In this document: in pieces, positions 33,767 to 41,449 of the stretch
Layout: each line of letters begins with the position of its first letter
How positions within the stretch are numbered: the stretch's first letter is position 1
Source: M3007 sp031425035
Lineage (GTDB): Bacteria; Bacteroidota; Bacteroidia; Chitinophagales; Saprospiraceae
Assembly (NCBI GenBank): GCA_031425035.1
Contig: JANPIN010000100.1
Location: forward strand, 1-64,000
DNA length: 64,000 bases
Reading direction: 5' to 3'
Position numbers and translations under genes: made by a program
Notes under the pieces: model-generated
Databases searched by the model: none
What the model was told of the DNA's origin: nothing
Seen by the model: only the letters and a program-made list of their open reading frames with translations

Positions 33767-35107
33767 TTAAACCATTTCCGGCTCCCGCACCAACCCATAA
33801 TTCCGTTCCAAACATACCACCGGCTCATTCACGTGCCATTCAAATTCCTCCCGGAAGTGCCGGATGGCCGCCGCTACCGGCCAGGCCGCCGCGTCGCCGA
33901 GCGGACAAATGGTGTTGCCTTCAATTTTCTTGGCAATATCCACCAACATATCGATGTCGGACAGTTTCCCCATCCCGTTTTCCATACGCCAGAGTACTTT
34001 TTCCATCCAGCCCGTGCCTTCGCGGCAAGGTGAACACTGACCGCAGCTTTCGTGGTGATAGAAACGGGCGAAATTCCAGGTGTTGCGCACAATGCACTGA
34101 TCTTCGTCGTACACGATGAAGCCGCCGGAACCCAGCATCGAACCGCTGACAAAACCGCCGTCGGCCAGGCTTTCGTAACTCATCAGCCGGTTTTCGCCGG
34201 CCAGGGTTTTCGTCACCAGAAAGTGGGGGAGAATAGGCACCGACGAACCGCCAGGCACGCAGGCTTTCAGTTTTTTACCGCGTTTGATCCCCCCGCACCA
34301 CTCGTCGGAGTAGATGAATTCTTCCACCGGCAAGCCGAGTTCGATCTCATACACACCGGGTTTATTGATGTTGCCGCCGGCGCTGATCAGTTTAGTACCG
34401 GTACTTTTACCAATACCGATTTTGGCGTATTCGTCGCCGCCATCATTGATAATCGGCACGACGGCCGCGATGGTTTCGACGTTATTGACCACGGTCGGGC
34501 TTTGCCACAGACCTTTGACGGCCGGAAAAGGTGGTTTTACCCGCGGATTACCGCGTTTACCTTCCAGACTTTCGATCAGGGCCGTTTCTTCCCCGCAGAT
34601 ATAAGCGCCGGCGCCGGGGGTGACGTACATTTCCAGGTCGTAACCGGAACCCAGGATGTTTTTACCCAGCCAGCCCGCCGCTTTGGCTTCTTCGATGGCG
34701 CGCTCCAGAATACGTACGATCCAGGAATACTCGCCGCGAATGTAGATATAAGACGTGTTGGCCCCCAGTGCATACGAAGATGTGATCATGCCTTCGATGA
34801 GCAGGTGGGGGATTTTTTCCATCAGAAAACGGTCCTTGAAAGTACCGGGTTCGCTTTCGTCGGCATTGCAGAGCAGATAACGCGGCACGCCTTCCGGTTT
34901 GGCCAGGAACGACCACTTCATACCGGTCGGAAAACCGGCGCCACCACGGCCACGCAGACCAGATTTTTTAACCTCTTCCACCACCGCGTCGGGCGACATG
35001 GTTTTCAGCGCTTTCTCCACCGACCGGTAACCGCCTTCACGACGATAGACCTCGTAGGTATGAATATCCGGAACGTGTGCTTTGTCAATTAAAAGCTTAC
35101 GACTCAT
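33767..35107 (-). CDS. nuoF: NADH-quinone oxidoreductase subunit F
   Basis: The 446-residue flavoprotein has RGRGGAGFPTGMKWSF near residue 50 (FMN/NADH site), YICGEETALIESLEGKRGNPR near residue 168, the [4Fe-4S] N3 motif ESCGQCSPCREG near residue 352 and the fourth ligand in TICPLGDAAAWP near residue 395. It oxidises NADH through FMN. It shows full family length. The spacer to the upstream DUF2750 gene contains ATGAGTT-type word repeats. Confidence 0.96.
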   Translation of the reverse strand: MSRKLLIDKAHVPDIHTYEVYRREGGYRSVEKALKTMSPDAVVEEVKKSGLRGRGGAGFPTGMKWSFLAKPEGVPRYLLCNADESEPGTFKDRFLMEKIPHLLIEGMITSSYALGANTSYIYIRGEYSWIVRILERAIEEAKAAGWLGKNILGSGYDLEMYVTPGAGAYICGEETALIESLEGKRGNPRVKPPFPAVKGLWQSPTVVNNVETIAAVVPIINDGGDEYAKIGIGKSTGTKLISAGGNINKPGVYEIELGLPVEEFIYSDEWCGGIKRGKKLKACVPGGSSVPILPHFLVTKTLAGENRLMSYESLADGGFVSGSMLGSGGFIVYDEDQCIVRNTWNFARFYHHESCGQCSPCREGTGWMEKVLWRMENGMGKLSDIDMLVDIAKKIEGNTICPLGDAAAWPVAAAIRHFREEFEWHVNEPVVCLERNYGLVREPEMV

Positions 35108-35217
35108 AGGTATGTATGTTATGAGTTAAGTTATGAGTTATGAGTTATGAGTAATGAAATATGAGGGATGGTACACGACCTGACTCCTATCTCCTGACTC
35201 CTGCCTCCTAACTCCTC
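35108..35217. repeat. Word-repeat spacer between DUF2750 gene and nuoF
   Basis: Four to five copies of TTATGAG (35119-35152) are followed by several CTCCTGACTCC/CTCCTAACTCC units (35182-35217). The two blocks are partly complementary, so the spacer looks like a decayed version of the hairpins at 28.8 and 50.5 kb. Confidence 0.6.
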
Positions 35218-35583
35218 CTAACCCTGTAAATCATTTTTCAACATCGAGGGCTCCACAATGGCACCTTCTAAACGGGTATTGGGCAGCACGGCGACCATCA
35301 TGCCATCGGTTTCCATTTCATCCAGCCAGTCGAGTAAATCTTGCAGTTCGAGTTTTTCCACCTGATAGGCCTCGTAGCCGCCTGATTTGCGAAAGGTTTC
35401 CGCCAGCAATGCCGAGGAAAACAAGGGCAAAATGTCCTGATCCTGATCGTCTCCGAGCATGGCCCAGCCTTCTTCGTCCGAAATGCCGTAAGCCGCCTGG
35501 CCTTCTTTTACGGTTTGTAAAAAGTAGGCGTAGCGTTTTTCACCGGGTTGTTTGAACAAATTGGCAATTTCAGATGGTTTCAT
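35218..35583 (-). CDS. DUF2750 protein (second of tandem pair)
   Basis: The 121-residue protein has the DUF2750 layout: an N-terminal helix with KRYAYFLQTVKEGQAAYG, SDEEGWAMLGDD, a central PLFSSALLAETF, then LQDLLDWLDEMETDGMMVAVLPNT and a C-terminal EPSMLKNDL. It is paralogous to its neighbour and starts 1 base after that gene's stop. The family function is unknown. Compared with its neighbour it has lost the EVWGL word (here AAYGI) and the PxPEF word, so it may be the diverging copy. Confidence 0.75.
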   Translation of the reverse strand: MKPSEIANLFKQPGEKRYAYFLQTVKEGQAAYGISDEEGWAMLGDDQDQDILPLFSSALLAETFRKSGGYEAYQVEKLELQDLLDWLDEMETDGMMVAVLPNTRLEGAIVEPSMLKNDLQG

Positions 35584-35584
35584 G

Positions 35585-35989
35585 CTATTCTACTTCTTTA
35601 TCAAATTCAATTTGAAAATCTTCTTTGATCCGGTTGGGCGCCATCACGGCGCTTTGAAAATCCGGGGTAGGGAAGACGGCAATTTTCATTTTCTGTTTTT
35701 CAAAATCATCCAGCCAGTCCACGAATTCATACAAGTCCAGCGCTTCGACCTGAAATTCCTCGAATCCGCCTTTTTCACGGAAAATTTCCGCAAATTCCGG
35801 GGATGGGAACACGGCCAGCACATCGGTACTGTCCTCATCGTCTTCCAGCATCAACCAGCCTTCCACATCCGCCAGGCCCCACACTTCTTCTTCCCGGCAA
35901 ACATATTTAATGAAATATTTATAGCGGTTTTCCGGCTTTTTGGCCAGTATTTCCGCCACTTCTTTTTGTGTCAAATGGGCCATTATCAA
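35585..35989 (-). CDS. DUF2750 protein (first of tandem pair)
   Basis: The 134-residue protein shows the clear DUF2750 pattern: ENRYKYFIKYVCREEEVWGL near residue 20, ADVEGWLMLEDDED, LAVFPSPEFAEIF, LYEFVDWLDDFEKQ, and KIAVFPTPDFQ followed by a C-terminal IKEDFQIEF. The start could be ATG 35989 or 35983. It lies 41 bases after nuoE. DUF2750 is a small cytosolic family without a known role; its place inside the nuo operon would give it the same expression as complex I. Confidence 0.78.
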   Translation of the reverse strand: MIMAHLTQKEVAEILAKKPENRYKYFIKYVCREEEVWGLADVEGWLMLEDDEDSTDVLAVFPSPEFAEIFREKGGFEEFQVEALDLYEFVDWLDDFEKQKMKIAVFPTPDFQSAVMAPNRIKEDFQIEFDKEVE

Positions 35990-36030
35990 CCTTTTTATTA
36001 ACTTTAATCAACCTTCATCAACCTATTAAT

Positions 36031-36576
36031 TCAGTGCATTTTCCAGGTACCCTTGTCAATATTTCCGGCCCGGCAATCTTCAATGAACTGGTCCATCTTC
36101 GCTTCCGTCAAATGCTCGTGGTAATATTGACCCACCTGCATCATCGGCGCGTAACCGCAGGCGCCCAGGCATTCCACCCCTTTGATCGTAAACATACCAT
36201 CGGTGGTCGTTTCGCCCGTCCGGATGCCCAGTTTTTGCTGGGTGTACAGGATAAGCTGCTCGGCGCCCTCGATGGCACACGGCCCGGTATGGCAGAACTC
36301 GAGTACGTAGCGGCCTACCGGCGCCAGGTTATACATCGAATAAAAAGAGGCGACCTCGTATACTTCGATGGGTAAAAGCGACATGACTTCGGCCACATGG
36401 TCCATCGCGGCCGGGCTCAGCCAGCCATGATTTTCTTCCTGCGCCAGGTGCAACGCCCGAATGAGCGCGCTTTTATGGCGACCTTCCGGGTAACGGGACA
36501 TCAGAAGCTGGACCTCGGCGAGGGCCTGAACGGAAAATTGAAACGGCGTACCGTTTAGGGTTGGTGCTGCGTGCAT
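36031..36576 (-). CDS. nuoE: NADH-quinone oxidoreductase subunit E
   Basis: The ~181-residue thioredoxin-fold [2Fe-2S] protein has RYPEGRHKSALIRALHLAQEE near residue 30 (given as RYPEGRHKSALI), EVASFYSMY and the cluster ligands CHTGPC and CLGACGYAPMMQVG near the C-terminus, binding N1a. I use ATG 36576; upstream in-frame codons overlap nuoD and are not conserved. It partners NuoF in NADH oxidation. The nuoD stop lies 17 bases upstream. Confidence 0.95.
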   Translation of the reverse strand: MHAAPTLNGTPFQFSVQALAEVQLLMSRYPEGRHKSALIRALHLAQEENHGWLSPAAMDHVAEVMSLLPIEVYEVASFYSMYNLAPVGRYVLEFCHTGPCAIEGAEQLILYTQQKLGIRTGETTTDGMFTIKGVECLGACGYAPMMQVGQYYHEHLTEAKMDQFIEDCRAGNIDKGTWKMH

Positions 36577-36593
36577 TTTATTCAGTAATAATT

Positions 36594-37802
36594 TTAAGCG
36601 TCCAGTTCTCCGGCAATTACATTCATACTCGACATGGTCAAAATGGCATCCGACAACATGGAACCTTTGATCATTTCCGGGTATGCCTGGTAATAAATGA
36701 AACAAGGCCGGCGGAAATGCAGGCGGAAAGGCTGCCGGCCGCCATCGCTGACGAGGTAGAAGCCCAGTTCGCCGTTGCCGCCTTCCACGCAGTGGTAGAC
36801 CTCGCCTTTCGGTACCGGAACTTCGCCCATCACCACTTTGAAATGGTAAATGAGCGCTTCCATCTTGGTGTACACATCGGGTTTGTCCGGTAAATAATAG
36901 TCCGGCACGTCGGCGTGATAAGCGCCTTCGGGCAGGTTGTCCAACGCCTGGTGAATAATCCGCAGGCTCTGGCGGATCTCTTCCTGACGCACCACGAAAC
37001 GGTCGTAGGTATCGCCATTGGAACCGATCGGAATATCAAATTCAAAATCGTCGTAGCTGCTGTAGGGGGTCATGACCCGCACGTCGTAGTCCACCCCGGC
37101 GGCCCGCAGATTGGGACCGGTAAAGCCGTAGGCCAGCGCCCGTTCAGCAGTGATCGGGCCGGCGCCGATGCAACGGTCCATGAAGATCCGGTTGCGTTCG
37201 AGCATGCTGTTGAACTCCTCGAAACGGCGCGGAAAGCCTTTCAAAAAATCTTTGAGTTGCGTGTAAAAAGCCGGCGTGAAATCGCGTTCCATGCCGCCGA
37301 TCCGGCCGATATTGGTGGTCAGGCGCGAACCGCAAACCTGCTCGAACATGTCGTAGATCTTCTCGCGTTCCTGGAACATGTAGGTGAAACCGGTCAGTGC
37401 ACCGGTATCTACGCCTATGACCGTATCGCAGACCAGGTGATCGGCAATGCGGGCTAACTCCATGATAATCACCCGCATATACTGCGCCCGCTTGGGGATT
37501 TCGCAGTTGATCAGCTTCTCTACCGTCATGTGCCAGCCCATATTATTGATGGGCGAGGAACAGTAGTTCAGCCTGTCGGTCAGCGGCGTGATCTGATAAA
37601 AAGGCCGGTGCTCGGCTATTTTCTCAAAAGCCCGGTGAATGTACCCGATGGTCGGTTCAGCGGAGTGGATCCGTTCGCCATCCATTTTCAGGACGTTCTG
37701 GAACACCCCGTGCGTAGCCGGGTGGGTAGGGCCGAGATTAAGGGTAGCGAGTTCGCCATCCAGATTATCAAGCGAAGAAAAATATGATTGAACTTGCATC
37801 AC
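36594..37802 (-). CDS. nuoD: NADH-quinone oxidoreductase subunit D
   Basis: The 402-residue 49-kDa-type subunit has LNLGPTHPATHGVFQNVLKMDGE (given as NLGPTHPATHGVF), EPTIGYIHRAFEKIAEHR, DRLNYCSSPINNMGWHMTVEKL in part, and the C-terminal CVEGGNGELGFYLVSDGG and RPCFIYYQ. The conserved His in GPTHPATHG and the Tyr later line the quinone head-group site. It is not fused to NuoC. An alternative start is ATG 37799. Confidence 0.96.
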   Translation of the reverse strand: MMQVQSYFSSLDNLDGELATLNLGPTHPATHGVFQNVLKMDGERIHSAEPTIGYIHRAFEKIAEHRPFYQITPLTDRLNYCSSPINNMGWHMTVEKLINCEIPKRAQYMRVIIMELARIADHLVCDTVIGVDTGALTGFTYMFQEREKIYDMFEQVCGSRLTTNIGRIGGMERDFTPAFYTQLKDFLKGFPRRFEEFNSMLERNRIFMDRCIGAGPITAERALAYGFTGPNLRAAGVDYDVRVMTPYSSYDDFEFDIPIGSNGDTYDRFVVRQEEIRQSLRIIHQALDNLPEGAYHADVPDYYLPDKPDVYTKMEALIYHFKVVMGEVPVPKGEVYHCVEGGNGELGFYLVSDGGRQPFRLHFRRPCFIYYQAYPEMIKGSMLSDAILTMSSMNVIAGELDA

Positions 37803-37869
37803 AAAGTTTGCTTAGTAGGTGTGCCGGATTTGTTTGAAGATTGCAAGAAGCAGCCTATTCATCTGATTA

Positions 37870-38412
37870 TCAATCGATAAATTTGTCAAACTCCCGGCCT
37901 TCATGTCCTTTCCGGCCAAATGCCCGGTCGTCTTTATCCGTCCGAGTGCCATCTTCCAGGCGATATTCCTTGCGCATCGGGAACACGTCCATATCGTCCA
38001 CGTTCAGGATGCGGCGCAGATCGGGGTGGCCGGTGAACTGAATGCCGAAGAAATCATATTCCTGCCGTTCCATCCAGTTGGCCGAGGGCCACAACTCCGT
38101 GGCCGAAGGAATAAAGGGGTCGTTTATTGGAAAAAACACCTTGACGCGAAAGCGCAGATTATGCCGGAAACTATGCAGGTGGTACACCACACCCAGTTCC
38201 CGGTCCACATCGGCGGGAAAGTGCATGCCACACAGCGAAGTCAGAAAATTGACCTCCAGTTCGGGGCTTTCCTGCACAAACCGCAGCAGATCAATAATGC
38301 GTTCGCGACTCGTTTCCAGGGAAAGCATACCGTAGCTTTCACTTTGGGCCAGGATAGCGCCCGGAAATTGACGCTCGATGGCCGCCAGTAAAGTAGAGTT
38401 GGTGATCGTCAT
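37870..38412 (-). CDS. nuoC: NADH-quinone oxidoreductase subunit C
   Basis: The 180-residue 30-kDa-type subunit has FLTSLCGMHFPADVDRELGVVYHLHS in part, then RVKVFFPINDPFIPSATELWPSANWMERQEYDFFGIQFTGHPDLRRIL, recognised by WPSANWMERQEYDFFGIQF near residue 112 and the C-terminal RKEYRLED. It bridges NuoB and NuoD in the peripheral arm. It lies 49 bases after nuoB and is separated from nuoD by 67 bases. Confidence 0.95.
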   Translation of the reverse strand: MTITNSTLLAAIERQFPGAILAQSESYGMLSLETSRERIIDLLRFVQESPELEVNFLTSLCGMHFPADVDRELGVVYHLHSFRHNLRFRVKVFFPINDPFIPSATELWPSANWMERQEYDFFGIQFTGHPDLRRILNVDDMDVFPMRKEYRLEDGTRTDKDDRAFGRKGHEGREFDKFID

Positions 38413-38461
38413 AATATATTCGAAAGCAGGCTGAGGGTAACAGGTAGTTGATCAGCCGGCA

Positions 38462-38998
38462 TTACTCAATCTGATATTTTTCCAGCAAATGCTGGTACTC
38501 CGGTGAGTTGCGACGGCGCAGCGGCTCGTTTTTCACCAGTTCCTGGATTTTCATGATGCCGTCGATGATCTGCTCGGGGCGGGGCGGGCAACCGGGTACG
38601 TACACGTCTACCGGGATCACTTTATCAATGCCCTGCAGCACGGAGTAGGTATCGAAAATACCACCCGAACTGGCGCAGGCGCCGACCGCGATCACCCATT
38701 TGGGCTCGGCCATCTGAATATAGACCTGCTTGAGAATGGGACCCATTTTCTTGGCAATAGTGCCCATAACCATTAGCAGATCCGCCTGACGGGGTGAAAA
38801 GGACAAACGCTCCATCCCGAAACGGGCCAGATCGTAGTTGCTGCCCATGGTCGCCATGAACTCAATACCGCAGCAGGAAGTCGCGAATGGCAGCGGCCAG
38901 ATCGAATTGGAGCGCGCTATACCCACCGCTTTTGACAAGGAAGTGGTAAAGAAACCTTCTCCACCGTACCCTTCCGGCATTTCAGCAATATTTGCCAT
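38462..38998 (-). CDS. nuoB: NADH-quinone oxidoreductase subunit B
   Basis: The 178-residue subunit carries the terminal [4Fe-4S] cluster N2: SCCGIEFMATMGSNYDLARFG (given as SCCGIEFMATMG) with two adjacent Cys, then VGACASSGGIFDTY near residue 107 and VYVPGCPPRPE near residue 140, giving all four ligands. It reduces the bound quinone. The N-terminus (EGYGGEGFFTTSLSKAVGIAR) leads into the first helix. The word-repeat spacer at 39.0 kb separates it from nuoA. Confidence 0.97.
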   Translation of the reverse strand: MANIAEMPEGYGGEGFFTTSLSKAVGIARSNSIWPLPFATSCCGIEFMATMGSNYDLARFGMERLSFSPRQADLLMVMGTIAKKMGPILKQVYIQMAEPKWVIAVGACASSGGIFDTYSVLQGIDKVIPVDVYVPGCPPRPEQIIDGIMKIQELVKNEPLRRRNSPEYQHLLEKYQIE

Positions 38999-39007
38999 AA
39001 TTTTTAC

Positions 39008-39067
39008 CTATGATGTATGAACGATGAACTATGAACAGAATGCAAGTGCGTTCGTTGTTCATTCTTC
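39008..39067. repeat. Word-repeat spacer between nuoA and nuoB
   Basis: TATGAAC, GATGAAC and TATGAAC words (39018-39034) face GTTCGTTGTTC and a later CATGTTC. The inverted complement is imperfect. The same ATGAAC word forms the stronger hairpin between nuoK and nuoL. Confidence 0.5.
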
Positions 39068-39086
39068 CATGTTCCTGGTTAAAATC

Positions 39087-39449
39087 TTATTTGTCCCACT
39101 CCAGTGCGCCTTTGCGGAGCACGTAGTAAAAACCGATCAGGAAGACTGCGACGAAAATCAGCACGGCAAAAAAACCGTCGGTACCCATCGCCCGAAAATT
39201 GACAGCGTAGGGATAAAAGAAGATCACCTCCACGTCGAAAAGGACGAAGAGAATGGCCGTCATAAAATACTTAATGCTGACCGGCATCCGGGCATTGCCC
39301 TGCTGCTCGATGCCGCATTCAAAGTTTTCATCCTTCAATTTGCTGCTCCGGCGTGGGCCCAGCAGCGGTACTACAATCAGCACCAGGGCTACAAAGCCCA
39401 GCGCGACCAAAGCTTGCATGACTATCGGTAAATAACCCGCAGGTTCCAT
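39087..39449 (-). CDS. nuoA: NADH-quinone oxidoreductase subunit A
   Basis: The 120-residue, three-helix subunit shows FECGIEQQGNARMPVSIKYFMTAILFVLFDVEVIF, recognised by FECGIE near residue 43 and the conserved FDVEVIF acidic motif, then a third helix AVLIFVAVFLIGFYYVL. It is the first gene of the nuo operon. A good -7 box lies 95 bases upstream, and an imperfect palindrome lies in the leader. Confidence 0.95.
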   Translation of the reverse strand: MEPAGYLPIVMQALVALGFVALVLIVVPLLGPRRSSKLKDENFECGIEQQGNARMPVSIKYFMTAILFVLFDVEVIFFYPYAVNFRAMGTDGFFAVLIFVAVFLIGFYYVLRKGALEWDK

Positions 39450-39469
39450 AGATCGGTGTTTTATCTCAT

Positions 39470-39488
39470 GTCTAACAAATTGTTGGAC
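39470..39488. promoter_or_regulatory. Imperfect palindrome in the nuoA leader
   Basis: GTCTAACAA/TTGTTGGAC around a central A has 8 of 9 pairs. It lies between the predicted transcription start and the nuoA ATG, so it could be an operator or a short RNA hairpin. No regulator is assigned. Confidence 0.35.
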
Positions 39489-39543
39489 AGCGAGATTTGA
39501 ATAATGGCCGAAATGACGTTAAAATGAAGATGTTTCGACGCGG

Positions 39544-39551
39544 CAAATGTA
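39544..39551 (-). promoter_or_regulatory. -7 box of the nuo operon (TACATTTG)
   Basis: On the minus strand the sequence is TACATTTG, a perfect TAnnTTTG, with TTG 23 bases upstream. It gives a leader of about 88 nt before the nuoA ATG. It faces away from the CBM9-like gene. Confidence 0.55.
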
Positions 39552-39659
39552 GAAAAAACCTTGGCATATATGGTCAACCAAATACTGTACACCGTACACT
39601 TAGTCCCCTTGTTTAGAATCTATCCAGTCCTCCGTACCAAAAACGGAATTCAGGACACT

Positions 39660-39667
39660 TAAATTTG
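39660..39667 (+). promoter_or_regulatory. -7 box TAAATTTG before the CBM9-like gene
   Basis: A perfect TAnnTTTG, 33 bases before the ATG at 39701. No TTTG is seen at the ideal -33 distance. Confidence 0.4.
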
Positions 39668-39700
39668 TAAAAAAGTGAAACCTTTGCTCAAAATGGATTT

Positions 39701-40468
39701 ATGACCTCCCAATGCGCACGCCCACTTGTCTGGACCCTCCTTCTGCTGGCCCTTTTTTCCTGTAAAAACAACCCGGCAGACAAAACGGGGGCAACCGACG
39801 TCCCCACCGAAAAAGCTACGTTCACCGCTTCCTACGGGACGCCTACCATCAATGGCCAGGGTGATGACGAGAGTTGGCAAAATGCCGAGTGGCTGCCGCT
39901 CGATCAGGTCTGGATCGGTACGCCGCCGTCACCCGAGGACTTCAGCGGACGCTATAAACTGGCCTGGGATGAAAACAACCTGTATATCCTGGCCGAAATC
40001 ACCGACGACACGCTGGTCGACACCCATCCGGACGGTTTGCAGAAATACTGGGACGATGACTGCCTCGAACTGTTCATCGATGCCGATGCGTCGGGCGGCA
40101 ACCATCAGTACAATTATAATGCCTTTGCTTACCACATAGCCCTCGACGGTAATGTGGTGGACATTGCGCCGGACAGTTCCTTTCAGTACTATAATGACCA
40201 TTGTACCATGCGCAAAACCACGACCGGCAAGGTGACCACCTGGGAAGTGGCCATGCAGGTATTTGACGGTAATAAGTACGTCGACGGTGGGGAGAACATT
40301 CCCAAACTGCTGCAGGCGGGCAAGAAAATGGGCTTTATGCTGGCGTATTGCGACAATGATCATTCGCCGGAACGGGAAAATTTTATCGGTAACGTGCCTA
40401 TTGACGGGTCGGATAAAAATCGCGGCTTCATCGACGCCAGTGTTTTCGGCCTGCTGGAATTAAAGTAA
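39701..40468 (+). CDS. CBM9-like (sugar-binding) lipoprotein
   Basis: The 255-residue protein has a lipoprotein signal peptide (WTLLLLALFSC, Cys 21). A CBM9-like jelly-roll follows: TINGQGDDESWQNAEWLPL, AWDENNLYILAEITDDTLV, YWDDDCLELFIDADASGG and TTWEVAMQVF. These are the usual CBM9 family words (LYV...V.D, DDCVELFID). It probably binds a carbohydrate at the outer membrane or is the stand-alone form of a domain often fused to hydrolases. It lies 51 bases before gnd, so it may be co-transcribed with the gluconate genes. Confidence 0.85.
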   Translation: MTSQCARPLVWTLLLLALFSCKNNPADKTGATDVPTEKATFTASYGTPTINGQGDDESWQNAEWLPLDQVWIGTPPSPEDFSGRYKLAWDENNLYILAEITDDTLVDTHPDGLQKYWDDDCLELFIDADASGGNHQYNYNAFAYHIALDGNVVDIAPDSSFQYYNDHCTMRKTTTGKVTTWEVAMQVFDGNKYVDGGENIPKLLQAGKKMGFMLAYCDNDHSPERENFIGNVPIDGSDKNRGFIDASVFGLLELK

Positions 40469-40519
40469 TTGACCAATCACTCAGGCCGGATTTCAACCGC
40501 CCTTTCAACCTAAAATATT

Positions 40520-41419
40520 ATGCAAATTGCTCTCATCGGCCTCGGTAAAATGGGTTATAACCTGGCCCTCAATCTTCGCCGCCACGACCACACGGTAGTC
40601 GCTTATGACCGCTCTGCCAACCTGACCGCCCAGCTGGCCGCAGAAGGCGGTACCATACCGGCCAATTCGCTGGAAGAACTCTGCAGCGCCATGACGGGTC
40701 GCCGCGTCATCTGGCTGATGGTACCGGCCGGTGATATTGTCGAAGGTGTGATCGGGCAATTAGTGCCTTTGCTGTCGTCCGGCGATGTACTGATCGATGG
40801 CGGCAACTCGAATTTCAAGGATTCCAAGCGTCGTTATGCCGCTTTAAAATCTAAGGGCATCGACTTTTTGGACTGCGGCACGTCCGGCGGGATGACGGGC
40901 GCCTTGCATGGGGCCTGCACGATGATCGGTGGCGAACCGGCCGTTTACGAGTTCTGCAAACCAATTTTTGACGACCTGTCCATCCCGGGCGGCACCTTGT
41001 ACGTGGGCGCGCCCGGCGCCGGTCACTTCACCAAAATGGTGCATAACGGCATAGAATATGGCATGATGCAGGCCATGGCCGAAGGCTTCGAGGTGCTGCA
41101 AAAATCCGACTATGACGTTGATTTCAAGGCTGTTGCCGACCTTTGGAACCACGGTTCGGTGGTGCGCAGCTGGCTCATGGAACTGATGTCCGACGCTTTT
41201 TCCAAAGACCCCAAGCTGGACGCTATTCGCGGTGTGATGAATTCTTCCGGCGAAGGCAAGTGGACCCTGGAAACGGCCCTGGATTTGGGCGTTGCTACGC
41301 CGGTGATCGCTTTATCACTGCTCATGCGCTATCGTTCGCAGCAGGAAGACACGTTTTCCGGTAAAGTGGTGGCGGCCTTGCGGAATGAGTTCGGGGGACA
41401 TGCCGTGGTCACCAAGTAG
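40520..41419 (+). CDS. gnd: 6-phosphogluconate dehydrogenase, decarboxylating (short NAD-type)
   Basis: The 299-residue enzyme starts MQIALIGLGKMGYNLALNL (NAD(P)-binding GLGKMG). It carries DGGNSNFKDSKRR, the substrate loop GTSGGMTGALHGACTMIGGE in part, and the catalytic lysine segment HFTKMVHNGIEYGMMQ near residue 175. The ~300-residue length marks the short, YqeC/GndA-like NAD-preferring type rather than the 470-residue form. It makes ribulose-5-phosphate and CO2. Its neighbours (permease, gluconokinase) supply 6-phosphogluconate from gluconate. Confidence 0.92.
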   Translation: MQIALIGLGKMGYNLALNLRRHDHTVVAYDRSANLTAQLAAEGGTIPANSLEELCSAMTGRRVIWLMVPAGDIVEGVIGQLVPLLSSGDVLIDGGNSNFKDSKRRYAALKSKGIDFLDCGTSGGMTGALHGACTMIGGEPAVYEFCKPIFDDLSIPGGTLYVGAPGAGHFTKMVHNGIEYGMMQAMAEGFEVLQKSDYDVDFKAVADLWNHGSVVRSWLMELMSDAFSKDPKLDAIRGVMNSSGEGKWTLETALDLGVATPVIALSLLMRYRSQQEDTFSGKVVAALRNEFGGHAVVTK

Positions 41420-41449
41420 GCGTTTTTTCAAAATTAACCACGCCTGCCC

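Noticed and set aside
34052..35092. Plus-strand open frame of 346 codons
   Set aside because: It is the antisense of nuoF; low complexity in Phe, His and Arg and no recognisable domain.
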